DNA of 64,000 nucleotides from assembly GCA_036388895.1 (NCBI GenBank), contig DASVQY010000065.1:1-64000 (forward strand), read 5' to 3'. This document shows positions 1 to 9,826 of the stretch, in pieces (the stretch's first letter is position 1; the number at the start of each line of letters is the position of its first letter). The translations under genes were made by a program, and so were the position numbers. This DNA is from SXVE01 sp036388895 (GTDB lineage Bacteria > Acidobacteriota > Blastocatellia > Pyrinomonadales > Pyrinomonadaceae). The notes beneath the pieces are model-generated. The model was not told the DNA's origin. It worked only from the letters and a program-made list of their open reading frames with translations, and ran no database searches.

Positions 1-1285
1 GGTCGTCTTCTAACGCCTTCAACGCTTCGTCCAGAGTTCCCGGCAGATTCGGAACGTCTTTTAATTCCTCGGGCGACAAATCGTATATGTCTTTGTCGAG
101 CGGCTCGCCCGGATCAATGCGATTTTGCACGCCGTCAAGTCCCGCCATCAAAAGCGCGGCAAAGGTGATATACGGATTGCACGACGGATCGGGCGGACGA
201 AATTCGAGCCGTTTTGCCTTCGGCGATTGCGAAAACATCGGGATTCTTACGGCTGCCGAACGATTTCTCGCCGAGTAAGCCAGATTCACCGGAGCTTCAA
301 AGCCCGGAACAAGCCGTTTGTAGCTGTTTGTCGTCGGCGCGGCGAAAGCGACGAGCGCCGGCGCGTGTTTCAACAAACCGCCGATATAAAATCGAGCCGT
401 TTCCGAAAGTCCCGCGTAACCGTCGCCGGCAAAAAGCGGGCTGTCGTCTTTCCACAACGATTGATGACAATGCATTCCCGAACCGTTGTCGCCGTAAAGC
501 GGTTTCGGCATAAAAGTCGCCGTTTTTCCGTGCGCGAAAGCCGTGTTTTTGACGATGTATTTAAAAAGCATCACGTTGTCAGCCGTGTGCAGCAGGTTGG
601 AAAAACGAAAATCAATTTCGCATTGTCCGGCGGTGGCGACTTCGTGATGATGACACTCGACGCTGATGCCGACATCAGCCAAAATCAGCGAAATCGCATT
701 TCGCAAGTCAATCAATGTGTCGGTCGGCGAAACCGGAACGTAGCCTTCTTTCGGACGAATGTGATTGCCCTGATTCGGAGACATATCATTGCCGTTTCTG
801 CCTGTGTTCCAGTGCCCTTCTTCGGAATTTACTTTAAAACCGGCTGAATGCTGTTCGTTGTGGTAGTAAACTTCATCGAAAACAAAAAATTCCGCTTCCG
901 GTCCGACGAAAATCGTGTCGGCGATGCCGGTAAATTTCAGATAACTTTCGGCGCGAACGGCAACCGAACGCGGGTCTAACCCGTAACCTTCTTTCGTAAT
1001 AGGGTCAACGACGTTTGCAATCAAACAAATCGTCGTTTCTTCGGCGAACGGGTCAATCCAGAAACGCGAAGGATCTGGAACGAGCAGCATATCCGATTCG
1101 TTAATTACCGCCCATCCTCGTAAAGACGAAGCGTCGAATCCGAAACCTTCTTCAAAGCTGTCTTCGGTTAATTGTTCGATTGGATAAGTTAGATGATGCC
1201 AAGAACCGATCAGATCCGTAAAACGAACCGAAACAAACCTCGCGCCTTGATCGGACGCGTAGCTCAACACATTTTTTGCGTTCAT
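1..1285 (-). CDS. glnA: Glutamine synthetase type I, C-terminus off the left edge
   Basis: ATP-dependent ligation of ammonia to glutamate in the cytoplasm. The reading frame starts at ATG 1285 (an AGGAGAT ribosome site precedes it) and runs 428 codons to the window edge, so only the last few dozen residues of a normal ~470-residue GSI are missing. Visible family motifs are NGSGMHCHQS (metal/ATP site) and the APTTNSYKRLVPG block. Near the visible end, KDIYDLSPEE matches the KNLYDLPPEE site whose Tyr is adenylylated in enterobacterial GSI-beta enzymes, so control by adenylylation is likely. No partner gene is visible in the window. Confidence 0.95.
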   Translation of the reverse strand, partial: MNAKNVLSYASDQGARFVSVRFTDLIGSWHHLTYPIEQLTEDSFEEGFGFDASSLRGWAVINESDMLLVPDPSRFWIDPFAEETTICLIANVVDPITKEGYGLDPRSVAVRAESYLKFTGIADTIFVGPEAEFFVFDEVYYHNEQHSAGFKVNSEEGHWNTGRNGNDMSPNQGNHIRPKEGYVPVSPTDTLIDLRNAISLILADVGISVECHHHEVATAGQCEIDFRFSNLLHTADNVMLFKYIVKNTAFAHGKTATFMPKPLYGDNGSGMHCHQSLWKDDSPLFAGDGYAGLSETARFYIGGLLKHAPALVAFAAPTTNSYKRLVPGFEAPVNLAYSARNRSAAVRIPMFSQSPKAKRLEFRPPDPSCNPYITFAALLMAGLDGVQNRIDPGEPLDKDIYDLSPEELKDVPNLPGTLDEALKALEDD

Positions 1286-1438
1286 TAAATCTCCTGTAAA
1301 ACCGGGTGAAAAGTTTTTGAAAGTTTGCGAATCTTTTCACGCGCAAATTTCCGAAGAGATTCTACAATAGACTCAAGCCGCAGCGCAAAATCCGATTTCT
1401 AAAAATTTTTTGTTTTTAAGTGTGTTTTTACCGACAAA

Positions 1439-3226
1439 TTATTTCGTTACAACTTCAGTTTTTTCCGGCGTAGCGTAACCGACGGCTTTGCCTTCCATAT
1501 TCAAAAGCTGAACTTTAACGTAACCTTTATCCTTGCCGGAAGAGAATATTTTTTTCAACAGCTCTTCTTTTTTCTCGAGCGAGAGCGCGTCCCACGAAGG
1601 CGATGTCACGCCGTAAAATGTATTTTCGTTGATGCGCGCCGTTTGCAAATATTCTTTCAACGAAGAATTTTCCAAATTTACCTTTTTTACCTTCGCCGAA
1701 GCGCTGGTTTCCGCCGCTCCGTAATCCGACCAAAAGTACAACCCGAAGCTCGCCAAAACGATTAAAACAGTCGCAGTAAGAAGCCACTTGTTTACGGCGA
1801 ACAATTCGTTTGCGGCTTTTACTTTTGTTTTTTCAATTTTTGCTTTATCTGTCTTAGTTTTTCGGGCAGCCGCGGAATTCGGCTTCGCTTCGGTTTTCGC
1901 GGCATTGGCGATTGCCGGCGAAGATTTTTCGGGCAAAGGCTTTTTCGCGGGTACGCTTGGCGGCGGCGTTTTGCTTTGTTTGTTTTTTTCTTTGAGCAGT
2001 TCGACTAATTGAAGCGTTTTGCTCGTCGAATCCGAAATCAATTGCTCATTTATAAAACCGTATTTCTCTTCAAAATTGACGATACCGGATTTATCCCGCT
2101 CGATTTCGATTAAATCAACGAACCTATTACCGATTCGGATATTGCTTTCGATGATTGTCGCCGTTATCAGAGGAGCGAAAAACATTTCGTCAGTGCTTTC
2201 TTTAAAAAAGCGCAAACGATTGAAAAAATCATTGTTCACTAATTCGTCGAAACTTTCCGCGCCTTCGGCTTCAGCCATAAATTCTTCTAATTTTACGGCT
2301 GTCTCGGCTATTTTCGTTTCGTTTTCGCCGGTTAAATAAAGCGGCACGCTCGACCATTCGGCGTATAATTCTCCGAGATGCTCAATCAACTCCTCGCGCG
2401 TGAAAACCATCACTCGTTTTTCGCCGCCGATGTCTTTGGCGAAAAGCCTCGTCGCGATCAAATCGAATTTTCCGCGAACCGGTTCCGAAAACGGCAGATT
2501 GCGGTAAAAGCGAGCCAGCGAAATCAAAGCCTGCGAGCTTAAAGGCGGTTTCGTCGTTTCGCAGAAGCGGCGCAGTTGTGCGACCGTGATTTTTTTGTCT
2601 CGATGCGAAAGCGCCGAGCACCAGTTTTCGGTTTCCTGCATTAAACGAAACTCGGCTTGCGCGTGTTCGGACGATTTAACATTCTCGGAAACCTGCAAAA
2701 AATCGTGGAGAGCTTTTTTTACCGCAATATCGTCGTAAACTTGAGCGACGGTTTTGGATTGTTCGCGTTCGACGCCGGACAAAACGTGCTCGACCATTTG
2801 CAGCCCGGAAACTTCTTCCATCGCGCGCTTGCGGTAAAATTCTTTTTCGTCAACGACCGGCGCATTTTCTTGAAAGATCGTTTCCGGCGGTTTCGCTTTT
2901 GTTTCCCGAACATTTGTCTTGAAGGGAGCCTCGGCTTCCGGCATAACCTTTACTTCGCTCTTTTTCGCCGAAGAAAAATCCGCCAGCGAAGTAATTTCTT
3001 CAAATTCGTCGGCGGCTAATACTTGAGGCTGAACAAGCGTTCCGCTCGGATGGTCTGAGAGTTTTTCGACAAAAGAAAAATCGGCGAACGCGTCCGCCTT
3101 TTTCGATTCGGTGCCGGAAGAGTTCGGAAACATTTCGTTTTCTTTGTTTTTCCCCGTCTTGATAACGGTTTCTTCAAGCAAATCTTCTTCTTTGAGCGCC
3201 CCGATCAGGTCTTCAAAAACATTCAT
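1439..3226 (-). CDS. Unknown single-pass membrane protein, 595 aa
   Basis: Not recognised. A long, charged, Lys/Glu-rich N-terminal part of about 475 residues has a low-complexity Pro/Ala/Lys linker (about 425-475). One strong membrane helix follows (WLLTATVLIVLASFGLYFW, about 478-498), then a ~95-residue C-terminal domain rich in Lys and Glu. With no N-terminal signal peptide, the long part probably lies in the cytoplasm and the tail outside. AAGGTG precedes the ATG. It lies just downstream of the pilin gene on the same strand, so the two may be cotranscribed; a link to pilus function is only a guess from position. Confidence 0.75.
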   Translation of the reverse strand: MNVFEDLIGALKEEDLLEETVIKTGKNKENEMFPNSSGTESKKADAFADFSFVEKLSDHPSGTLVQPQVLAADEFEEITSLADFSSAKKSEVKVMPEAEAPFKTNVRETKAKPPETIFQENAPVVDEKEFYRKRAMEEVSGLQMVEHVLSGVEREQSKTVAQVYDDIAVKKALHDFLQVSENVKSSEHAQAEFRLMQETENWCSALSHRDKKITVAQLRRFCETTKPPLSSQALISLARFYRNLPFSEPVRGKFDLIATRLFAKDIGGEKRVMVFTREELIEHLGELYAEWSSVPLYLTGENETKIAETAVKLEEFMAEAEGAESFDELVNNDFFNRLRFFKESTDEMFFAPLITATIIESNIRIGNRFVDLIEIERDKSGIVNFEEKYGFINEQLISDSTSKTLQLVELLKEKNKQSKTPPPSVPAKKPLPEKSSPAIANAAKTEAKPNSAAARKTKTDKAKIEKTKVKAANELFAVNKWLLTATVLIVLASFGLYFWSDYGAAETSASAKVKKVNLENSSLKEYLQTARINENTFYGVTSPSWDALSLEKKEELLKKIFSSGKDKGYVKVQLLNMEGKAVGYATPEKTEVVTK

Positions 3227-3260
3227 TTTTTCACCTTTTTATTCATCGAAGATTCATTTA

Positions 3261-3695
3261 TTACTCTACGACTTCCGTAATCACACCGCTTTGATTGAGT
3301 TCGATGACGTAGGGCGGCGTCGTGCCGAAACCGGGTCTGGTGGCAATAATTTTATATTCTCTCTTCAATTGGTCATCGGTTAATCCCGGTTCCATGACAA
3401 AACTGAATGGTCCTTTTATCAGAGCTCCGTCCGCGTAGGTTCCGAGATTGCCTTGTTGATCCTCGAGCAATTCATTTAATTTTGCGAAACGGTTATTTTG
3501 CGAGTAATACCTAACCTGCAAAGTCGAAAGTGACCTCATTGAGGCATAAGCGCTGGCGTTTTCCGCAGACTGTCTCGCGCGCATCAGTGAAGGAACCGCG
3601 ATTGCCGCGATAACACCTATGATTACAACAACAAGCAGCAACTCTATTAATGAAAAACCGCTTTGATTATGTTTGATTTGATAATTCTTTTTCAT
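3261..3695 (-). CDS. Type IV pilin / pseudopilin-like protein
   Basis: Exported fibre subunit. The N-terminus has the class III signal sequence: a short basic leader, then GFSLIELL with Gly before the cleavage site and Glu at +5 of the mature protein, followed by the hydrophobic helix VVVIIGVIAAIAVPSLMRAR. Length (144 aa) fits minor pilins or type II secretion pseudopilins. I chose ATG 3695, giving MKKNYQIKHNQSGFSLIE, over an upstream start that would add 16 residues; the shorter leader is typical for prepilin peptidase substrates. No other pilus assembly gene is in the window, so its machine is unidentified. Confidence 0.85.
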   Translation of the reverse strand: MKKNYQIKHNQSGFSLIELLLVVVIIGVIAAIAVPSLMRARQSAENASAYASMRSLSTLQVRYYSQNNRFAKLNELLEDQQGNLGTYADGALIKGPFSFVMEPGLTDDQLKREYKIIATRPGFGTTPPYVIELNQSGVITEVVE

Positions 3696-3736
3696 GAGTT
3701 TAAATCCCGCTTTATGACAATTTTTGGCACCCTTTT

Positions 3737-3765
3737 TTGACAACTATCGGCATTTTTGATACAGA
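3737..3765 (+). promoter_or_regulatory. Candidate sigma-70-type promoter upstream of speA
   Basis: TTGACA (3737-3742), a 17-base spacer and TACAGA (3760-3765). It faces speA and would give a 5' leader of about 220 bases. No clear riboswitch was recognised in that leader (3770-3990); a second A/T-rich -10-like stretch (TATAAA near 3950) could serve as a closer promoter. Confidence 0.45.
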
Positions 3766-3992
3766 ACGTAAATCCAAATTGCGTCAACCCGTGTATTTAA
3801 TTACGTTTGAAGAAACAAACGAATTTCAGACGCTGGGTATTTTGCAATGTTTATGCCAATGTTTTTCGCTTGCCTCAAAGATTGTTTTAACCGGGCGAAA
3901 AAATAGTTGTTGTTCTGGTATTTGTTTTTTGGTAAATTTCTATTAAGCTATAAATTTTTATATCAGTTACACAAATTTTCCGGCGTGACGGA

Positions 3993-5945
3993 TTGGAGCA
4001 ACGCAAATTGAGCGCAGTCACAGAACAGACTTTAGAAACATACGGCATAGAAAATTGGGGCGCAGGGTATTTCGGAGTAAACCGAAAAGGTAATTTAATC
4101 GTTCGCGCTCCTGAAAACGAAAATCTGACGGCAGATGTCAAAGAAATCATTGACGATCTAGCCAAACGCGGCATTCACACTCCGGTTTTACTGCGTTTTC
4201 CCCAGCTTCTTTTCGGACAAATCCGCAGACTTCAGTCGGCATTCAAAAAAGCTATCAAAGAATTTGAATACGACGGCGGACATTTGTGCGTTTACCCGAT
4301 GAAAGTCAATCAAAATCGGGCTGTCATCGAAGAATATCTGCGCGAAGGCTCGCGTTACAATTTCGGTCTCGAAGCCGGGTCGAAAGCCGAGCTTTACGCG
4401 GCGGTCGCGCTCGAACAAGCTCCCGAGAGTCTTCTCGTTTTAAATGGCTTTAAGGACAGAGATTTCGTTGAACTCGCATTCGCCGCCGCGCAAGCCGGAA
4501 AAAACGTCGTCATTGTTATCGAAAAACTTTCCGAACTCGAACATACGCTGAAGCTCACCGAAGAAATTACGGCGGAAAACCCGGAAGCGCGTCTTCCGAT
4601 GGTCGGCGTGCGAGTTAAACTTTACTCGAAAGGTTCGGGCAAATGGGAAAAATCGGGCGGCGAGGCAGCTAAATTCGGGCTGACGACAACGGAGATTCTC
4701 GAAGTTATCCGCCAGCTTCAAGCCGCCGGGCGAATTGAAATGCTCAAGTTGCTGCATTTTCATATCGGCTCGCAACTGACTGATATTAAACGCATTAAAA
4801 ATGCGATGAAAGAAGCCGCGCGAACTTATTCGAAAATCCGACAAATGGAGATTCCGATTGAATATCTCGATGTCGGCGGCGGTATGGCGGTTGATTACGA
4901 CGGTTCGAAGACATCATTTGAATCGTCGGCGAATTACAACGCGCAGGAATTCGCCAACGATATTATTTACGTCATCAAAACGGTTTGCGACGACGAAAAC
5001 GTTCCGCATCCGACGATTATTCAGGAATCGGGACGCTATCTTTCCGCTTATCACGCTATTTTGGTGACGAATATACAAGACGAAATCGAAACGGTCGTTG
5101 AAGATATCGCCGATCCGATTTCCGTTAGTGTAGATGATCCGCAAGTCGTCAAAGAGCTTTTCGATTTGCGCGAAACGTTGAACGGAAAGAATTATCAAGA
5201 GTATTATCACGACGCGCTCGAAAACCGCGAAGAGCTTTTTACGATGTTCAATCTCGGCTTGATTTCGCTCGAAGACAAAGGCAAAGGCGAAGTCCTTTTC
5301 TGGGACATCTGCGAAAAGGCGGACTTTTACGCGCAGCAAAAAAAATACGTTTCCGAAGAATTCAACGATTTGCGCCGCTTGATGTGCGCCAAATACCTGG
5401 CGAATTTTTCGGTTTTTCGCTCGATGCCCGACAATTGGGCGCTCGAACAGCTTTTTCCGATAATCCCGATTCATAAACTCAACAAAAAACCGACCGAATA
5501 TGCGACGCTGTGCGACATAACGTGCGATTCTGACGGAATCGTTGATAAATTCGTTGATTTGCACGACGTAAAACCGGTTCTCGAACTTCATAAACTCGAG
5601 AAAAAAGAGCCTTATTATTTAGCGATGATGCTTATCGGCGCTTATCAGGAAGTGATGGGCAATAATCACAATCTTTTCGGCACTCCGCATGAAGCGCACA
5701 TTTTTATCGGCGAAGACGGTCACATTATCAAAAAAGTTATTTATGGCGACACGCTCGGAGACGCGATTTCAAGCGCCCGCTTCGATTCCGTTCAGCTTCA
5801 CGATCAGTTTCGGCGAACTATTCTGAGACGCATTAAAGACGGTGAGCTTTCAACTAAGGTCGGAAATCAGCTGATTGAATTTTACGAAGACCAGGCGGAA
5901 AGTTACACCTATCTTTCGCCGAACAACGGCGCCTCGAAAGATTAG
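3993..5945 (+). CDS. speA: Biosynthetic arginine decarboxylase
   Basis: PLP-dependent decarboxylation of arginine to agmatine, the first step of the agmatine route to putrescine. The 650-residue length and order fit SpeA: an N-terminal PLP barrel with YPMKVNQ (the Lys that would hold PLP), a HIGSQ segment and GGGMAVDYDG, then a C-terminal sheet domain. The frame has no ATG near its start. TTG 3993 was chosen as the first plausible start; a second TTG lies at 4008. First gene of a polyamine operon with the deoxyhypusine synthase homologue (101-base gap) and speB. Confidence 0.93.
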   Translation: MEQRKLSAVTEQTLETYGIENWGAGYFGVNRKGNLIVRAPENENLTADVKEIIDDLAKRGIHTPVLLRFPQLLFGQIRRLQSAFKKAIKEFEYDGGHLCVYPMKVNQNRAVIEEYLREGSRYNFGLEAGSKAELYAAVALEQAPESLLVLNGFKDRDFVELAFAAAQAGKNVVIVIEKLSELEHTLKLTEEITAENPEARLPMVGVRVKLYSKGSGKWEKSGGEAAKFGLTTTEILEVIRQLQAAGRIEMLKLLHFHIGSQLTDIKRIKNAMKEAARTYSKIRQMEIPIEYLDVGGGMAVDYDGSKTSFESSANYNAQEFANDIIYVIKTVCDDENVPHPTIIQESGRYLSAYHAILVTNIQDEIETVVEDIADPISVSVDDPQVVKELFDLRETLNGKNYQEYYHDALENREELFTMFNLGLISLEDKGKGEVLFWDICEKADFYAQQKKYVSEEFNDLRRLMCAKYLANFSVFRSMPDNWALEQLFPIIPIHKLNKKPTEYATLCDITCDSDGIVDKFVDLHDVKPVLELHKLEKKEPYYLAMMLIGAYQEVMGNNHNLFGTPHEAHIFIGEDGHIIKKVIYGDTLGDAISSARFDSVQLHDQFRRTILRRIKDGELSTKVGNQLIEFYEDQAESYTYLSPNNGASKD

Positions 5946-6046
5946 AAAAACTAGAAAAAAACTAGAATTACAAAACAAAAAGAGATTAGAAAAAGAATAT
6001 TTTTTATATTTAGATTATTAGACAAAAACGTTTAGACGGAGAAATT

Positions 6047-7108
6047 ATGGTAGCTCAAAAAAAGACAAAGGCTTCAAAGTTTTTAACGGTTCCGACACGA
6101 CCGATTCCGATTGACCGCGACCGCTCGGTCGCCGGGCTTCTGGAAAAAATGGAAGGAGCCGGTTTCGGCGCGAAACAATTGGCGGAGGCGCACCGCATCT
6201 GGCTCGATATGCTCGACGACAATTCGACCATTTTTTTATGCGGTTCGGGAAATCTGATTCCATCGGGGATGCGTCGGCTGCTCGCCTATGTCATAAAAAA
6301 CCGTTTTGTGGACGTAATCGTAATGTCGGGCACGGTCTTGTTTCACGATATTCACGAAACGCTCGGACGCAATCATTACCAGGCTCACCCGAGTATGATT
6401 GATGAAGAGCTTGAATCGTCAGAGGTTGCGCGTATCGGTGATATGCTCGCCAATTTGGAAGAGTATCGCGAAGCCGACGAATGGGTCGGCAGTGTTCTCA
6501 ATCAATTGGAAATGACCCGCGCTTATTCGGTCCGCGAATTTCTTCATCTTCTCGGTCGCGAATTGGCGGAAATTGCCCACGAAGACGGAATCTTAACAGC
6601 TGCCTTTAAGTCCCGCGTTCCGGTTTTCTGTCCGAACATTCTGGAAACCGAGCTTTCCGTCGGAATCGCTCGCAGTCGTTTTGAAAAGAAAAACTCATTT
6701 ACCTTTGATATAACGCAGGATACGATGGAGATGATGCAAATCACTCAACGCACGCGTAATTCGGGCATTATCACGCTCGGCAGCATTTGCAGCCAGAGTA
6801 TGGTAAATATGGCGGAAATTTCTTCTTACATCACGAAAACCAATCCGCGCGGACATAAATACGCGGTTTCGGTAACGACCGATTCAGTGCCGCTCGACAT
6901 TAGGACGCCTTCGTTCGGCGGAAATCACACACAGGTTTTCGGAAAATTATTAAAAGGCGCGACGACGGCTTACGTTCCGGCTGATCCTTCAATCGCTCTG
7001 CCGATGCTTATTACGGCGCTTTCACAAACCGCCGCCAAATTTATGAAGGGGCGCAAACGCCCGAGCTTCAGTTTTGCCGGCAAAGATCTGGGAATTGATG
7101 TCCCTTAA
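6047..7108 (+). CDS. Deoxyhypusine synthase family protein
   Basis: Family fold of deoxyhypusine synthase, an NAD-dependent aminobutyl transferase in eukaryotes and archaea. Bacteria lack its eIF5A substrate. Some bacterial homologues have been reported to make homospermidine from putrescine or spermidine. The C-terminal block RTPSFGGNHTQVFGK aligns with the active-site region of the eukaryotic enzyme, with a Lys at the catalytic SWGK position; GSGNLIPSGMRR and VMSGTVLFHDIHE are other family blocks. 353 aa, ATG with an ACGGAGAA site. It sits between speA and speB, so a role in making a putrescine-derived polyamine is the best inference. Confidence 0.85.
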   Translation: MVAQKKTKASKFLTVPTRPIPIDRDRSVAGLLEKMEGAGFGAKQLAEAHRIWLDMLDDNSTIFLCGSGNLIPSGMRRLLAYVIKNRFVDVIVMSGTVLFHDIHETLGRNHYQAHPSMIDEELESSEVARIGDMLANLEEYREADEWVGSVLNQLEMTRAYSVREFLHLLGRELAEIAHEDGILTAAFKSRVPVFCPNILETELSVGIARSRFEKKNSFTFDITQDTMEMMQITQRTRNSGIITLGSICSQSMVNMAEISSYITKTNPRGHKYAVSVTTDSVPLDIRTPSFGGNHTQVFGKLLKGATTAYVPADPSIALPMLITALSQTAAKFMKGRKRPSFSFAGKDLGIDVP

Positions 7109-7111
7109 AAC

Positions 7112-7221
7112 AGTTCGTTGAGTTCGTTGAGTTCGTTGAGTTCGTTGAGTTGGAAGAAAAAAGAAATTCTTTTAGCTCAATAAACTCAATGAACTCAACA
7201 AACTCAATAAACTCTTTGAGT
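7112..7221 (+). repeat. Inverted array of a short word (GTTCGTTGA) inside the spe operon
   Basis: Four tandem copies of the nine-base word GTTCGTTGA (7113-7151) are followed by imperfect reverse-complement copies (7177-7220, e.g. CTCAATGAACTCAACAAACT). The RNA can fold into a long imperfect hairpin that ends a few bases before the speB start codon, where it also supplies the sequence in place of a clear ribosome site. Confidence 0.8.
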
Positions 7222-7225
7222 TTTT

Positions 7226-8143
7226 ATGAGTGAATCTGCGAATTTACCGATGAATTTCGGCGGCATCGAAGAAGAAAAGTATTCACAATTCGATGCGGCG
7301 CGCGTTCTTATTTTGCCCGTTTCCTACGAAGGAACCGTTTCGTACGGAACGGGCACAGGCGAAGGAGCGATGGCAATTATTGAGGCTTCGCGAAATATGG
7401 AGCTTTACGACGAAGAAACCGACGCCGAAGTTTATAAAATAGGAATTCACACGGTCGAAGAATTTGCGCCGCGCGAAAATCCTGAAACGACGATGAACTC
7501 GCTTTACGAGCGGGCAAAAGAGCTTATCAAATCGGAAAAATTTCTTTGTATGCTCGGCGGCGAGCATTCGGTCAGCGCGCCTGTGATTCGCGCGCACGCT
7601 GAAAAATTTCATAATTTGAGCGTTTTGCAAATTGACGCGCACGCCGATTTGCGCGACGAATACGACGGAACGCCGCATTCGCACGCTTCGATTATGGCTC
7701 GCGTCGTGAAAGATTTACGGGTTCCTTCGGTTCAAGTGGGAATTCGTTCGATTTCTGCCGATGAAGCGCGTTCGCTCGGCGAAGGCATTCCGACCCGTAT
7801 TTTCTGGGCGAAGGATGTCGTCGGTCGAACGGATTGGATTGATTCGGCGATTGACGGATTGACCGAAAACGTTTATTTGACGATTGATATAGACGGACTC
7901 GACCCGAGCCTCGTACCGACAACGGGAACTCCCGAACCAGGCGGTTTGGGCTGGTATGAAACCCTGACTTTGATACGAAAATTAGCCGCGAAAAAGCGCG
8001 TCGTCGGGATGGATTTAGTCGAATTCTCAAAAACCGACTCCTCCGACGCGCCCGCTTTTTTATGCGCCAAACTCGTTTACAAAACGCTCGGTTACATTTT
8101 CAAAAACGACACTCCGAAAGTTATGTCCAAAACTTTTTCTTGA
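7226..8143 (+). CDS. speB: Agmatinase (ureohydrolase family)
   Basis: Hydrolyses agmatine to putrescine and urea with a dinuclear Mn centre. All ureohydrolase metal motifs are present: GGEHS, DAHADLRDEYDG, SHASIMARV and DIDGLDPS. 305 residues is the normal length. Third gene of the speA operon, so arginine, agmatine and putrescine form one pathway here. Distinguishing it from arginase or guanidinobutyrase rests mainly on the speA neighbour. Confidence 0.92.
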   Translation: MSESANLPMNFGGIEEEKYSQFDAARVLILPVSYEGTVSYGTGTGEGAMAIIEASRNMELYDEETDAEVYKIGIHTVEEFAPRENPETTMNSLYERAKELIKSEKFLCMLGGEHSVSAPVIRAHAEKFHNLSVLQIDAHADLRDEYDGTPHSHASIMARVVKDLRVPSVQVGIRSISADEARSLGEGIPTRIFWAKDVVGRTDWIDSAIDGLTENVYLTIDIDGLDPSLVPTTGTPEPGGLGWYETLTLIRKLAAKKRVVGMDLVEFSKTDSSDAPAFLCAKLVYKTLGYIFKNDTPKVMSKTFS

Positions 8144-8154
8144 TCTGCATACTG

Positions 8155-8183
8155 CGGGAGATTTACATTCGAGATTTCTCCCG
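8155..8183 (+). terminator. Hairpin after speB, possible terminator
   Basis: CGGGAGA (8155-8161) pairs with TCTCCCG (8177-8183). Only a weak T-run follows (CCATTTT), so termination may be inefficient. Confidence 0.5.
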
Positions 8184-8307
8184 TCCATTTTCGTAAACTA
8201 CAAACAAAATATTAGAACTTAAACGTTTTCAAATCGTAATAGTTTTTTCCTTTTCAAATTGACGTGCATTTAGAGTAGAATTTCAATTAGTATATGGAGA
8301 AATTGTT

Positions 8308-9807
8308 ATGAAATTAAAAATATTATCGAGCCTTTTTATCATATCTTCGGTAACGGCATTTTCGGGTTGCCGAACCAATCTTTTCAGCGGCGAAGACGTT
8401 CCGGCGCAAACGACACAAACTCAGCCGTCGGCGCCGCCCGCGCCTGTAGTTGTTGACGGAATGCGAACTTCCTACGCCGATGTCGTCGAAAAAACGGCTC
8501 CCGCTGTTGTTCAAATCGAATCTCAAATTAAAGCAAGCGCTTCGTCGCAGCAACAATTCCCCTTCGGAATGGATGATTTTTTCAATCAATCGCCGCAGGT
8601 GCAGCCGCGACAAAATCAGCGCCAGCCGACCGAGCGCGGAGTCGGATCGGGCGTTATCGTTACCGCTGACGGAACGATTTTAACGAACGCTCACGTCATC
8701 GAAGGCGCTGAAAGAATTTCGGTTCAAATGAACGATAATAGAACTTATGAAGCAAAGCTCATCGGACTGGACAAACCGAGCGATTTGGCGGTTATTAAAA
8801 TTGAAGCGCAAAATCTGCCGTTTTTAAATTTAGGAAATTCCGATAATGTGCGCGTCGGCGATATTGTTCTGGCTATCGGCAATCCGCTCGGAATCGGTCA
8901 AACAGTAACGGAAGGAATCATTTCGGCAAAAGGCAGACGAACCGGTTTGAGCGACGGCAGTTACGAGGATTTTTTGCAAACAGACGCACCGATTAATCGC
9001 GGTAATTCCGGCGGCGCGCTGGTTAATTTAACCGGCGAATTAATCGGCATCAACTCGCAAATTCTTTCGACTACCGGCGGAAGCATCGGCATCGGGTTTT
9101 CGATTCCGTCGAATATGGCGAAAAGCGTAATGGAACAATTGGTTCAAAATGGGCGGGTTCGCCGCGGAATGCTCGGAATTAACATTCAGAATCTCACTCC
9201 AGAAACGGCTCAAGCGCTCGATTTGAAAGAAGCTTCCGGCGTACTGGTCAGCAACGTCAAACCGGGCAGCGCCGCCGATAAAGCCGGACTTAAACGGGGC
9301 GACATCGTAACGGCGATCAACGGAGATAAAATCGAAGACAGCAATGTTCTACGCAACAAGGTCGCGGGAACTATGCCCGGAAATCAAATCAAATTAACAG
9401 TGCTTCGCGAAGGCGGGCAGCAGGAACTCGTCGCGACGCTCGATGAATTCGATTCTGAAAACCCAAGCGCTAATCCAACCCGTCAGCAGCCGCAAAATGA
9501 AAACCGCTCAAATCAGCAGCAAAGCGGAAGGCTTGGCTTAACTCTACAACCGCTCACCCCGGAAATCATTCGTCAATTGCAAATTCCGGCTGAGACGGAA
9601 GGTTTAGTCGTGACCGAAGTTGATCCGGGCGGCGCGGCTGCCGAAAAAGGCGTCGTTCGCGGCGACGTGATTATGGAAATGAACCGGCAAGCCGTCAGAA
9701 CGCTCGATGAAGTGCAGGCGGCGCTCGATAAAGCGCAAGACAAACCCGTTTTGTTGCTGCTGTCGCGCCGGGGACAGACGCTTTACCTGACAGTTTCTCA
9801 AAAATAG
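8308..9807 (+). CDS. HtrA/DegP-type serine protease, lipoprotein
   Basis: Envelope quality-control protease. A lipoprotein signal ends in TAFSGC, so the mature protein is probably anchored by a lipidated Cys. A trypsin-like domain carries the triad: His in TNAHVIEG, Asp in SDLAVIK and Ser in NRGNSGGAL. Two PDZ domains follow (about residues 275-375 and 400-495), separated by a Gln/Asn-rich linker. 499 aa with a GGAG site before the ATG. A lipid anchor is less common than a free periplasmic form. Confidence 0.92.
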   Translation: MKLKILSSLFIISSVTAFSGCRTNLFSGEDVPAQTTQTQPSAPPAPVVVDGMRTSYADVVEKTAPAVVQIESQIKASASSQQQFPFGMDDFFNQSPQVQPRQNQRQPTERGVGSGVIVTADGTILTNAHVIEGAERISVQMNDNRTYEAKLIGLDKPSDLAVIKIEAQNLPFLNLGNSDNVRVGDIVLAIGNPLGIGQTVTEGIISAKGRRTGLSDGSYEDFLQTDAPINRGNSGGALVNLTGELIGINSQILSTTGGSIGIGFSIPSNMAKSVMEQLVQNGRVRRGMLGINIQNLTPETAQALDLKEASGVLVSNVKPGSAADKAGLKRGDIVTAINGDKIEDSNVLRNKVAGTMPGNQIKLTVLREGGQQELVATLDEFDSENPSANPTRQQPQNENRSNQQQSGRLGLTLQPLTPEIIRQLQIPAETEGLVVTEVDPGGAAAEKGVVRGDVIMEMNRQAVRTLDEVQAALDKAQDKPVLLLLSRRGQTLYLTVSQK

Positions 9808-9826
9808 ACAGTTACTAAAAACAAAT

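Noticed and set aside
125..847. Open frames on the + strand over glnA as a gene
   Set aside because: The opposite strand encodes an unmistakable glutamine synthetase; the + frame products are Arg-rich shadows.
4914..5591. Long minus-strand frame opposite speA
   Set aside because: A shadow of the speA codon pattern with no start signal and no recognised protein.
7112..7152. Regular direct repeats resembling a CRISPR array
   Set aside because: Units are only nine bases with no spacers, the array turns into its reverse complement, and there are no cas genes.
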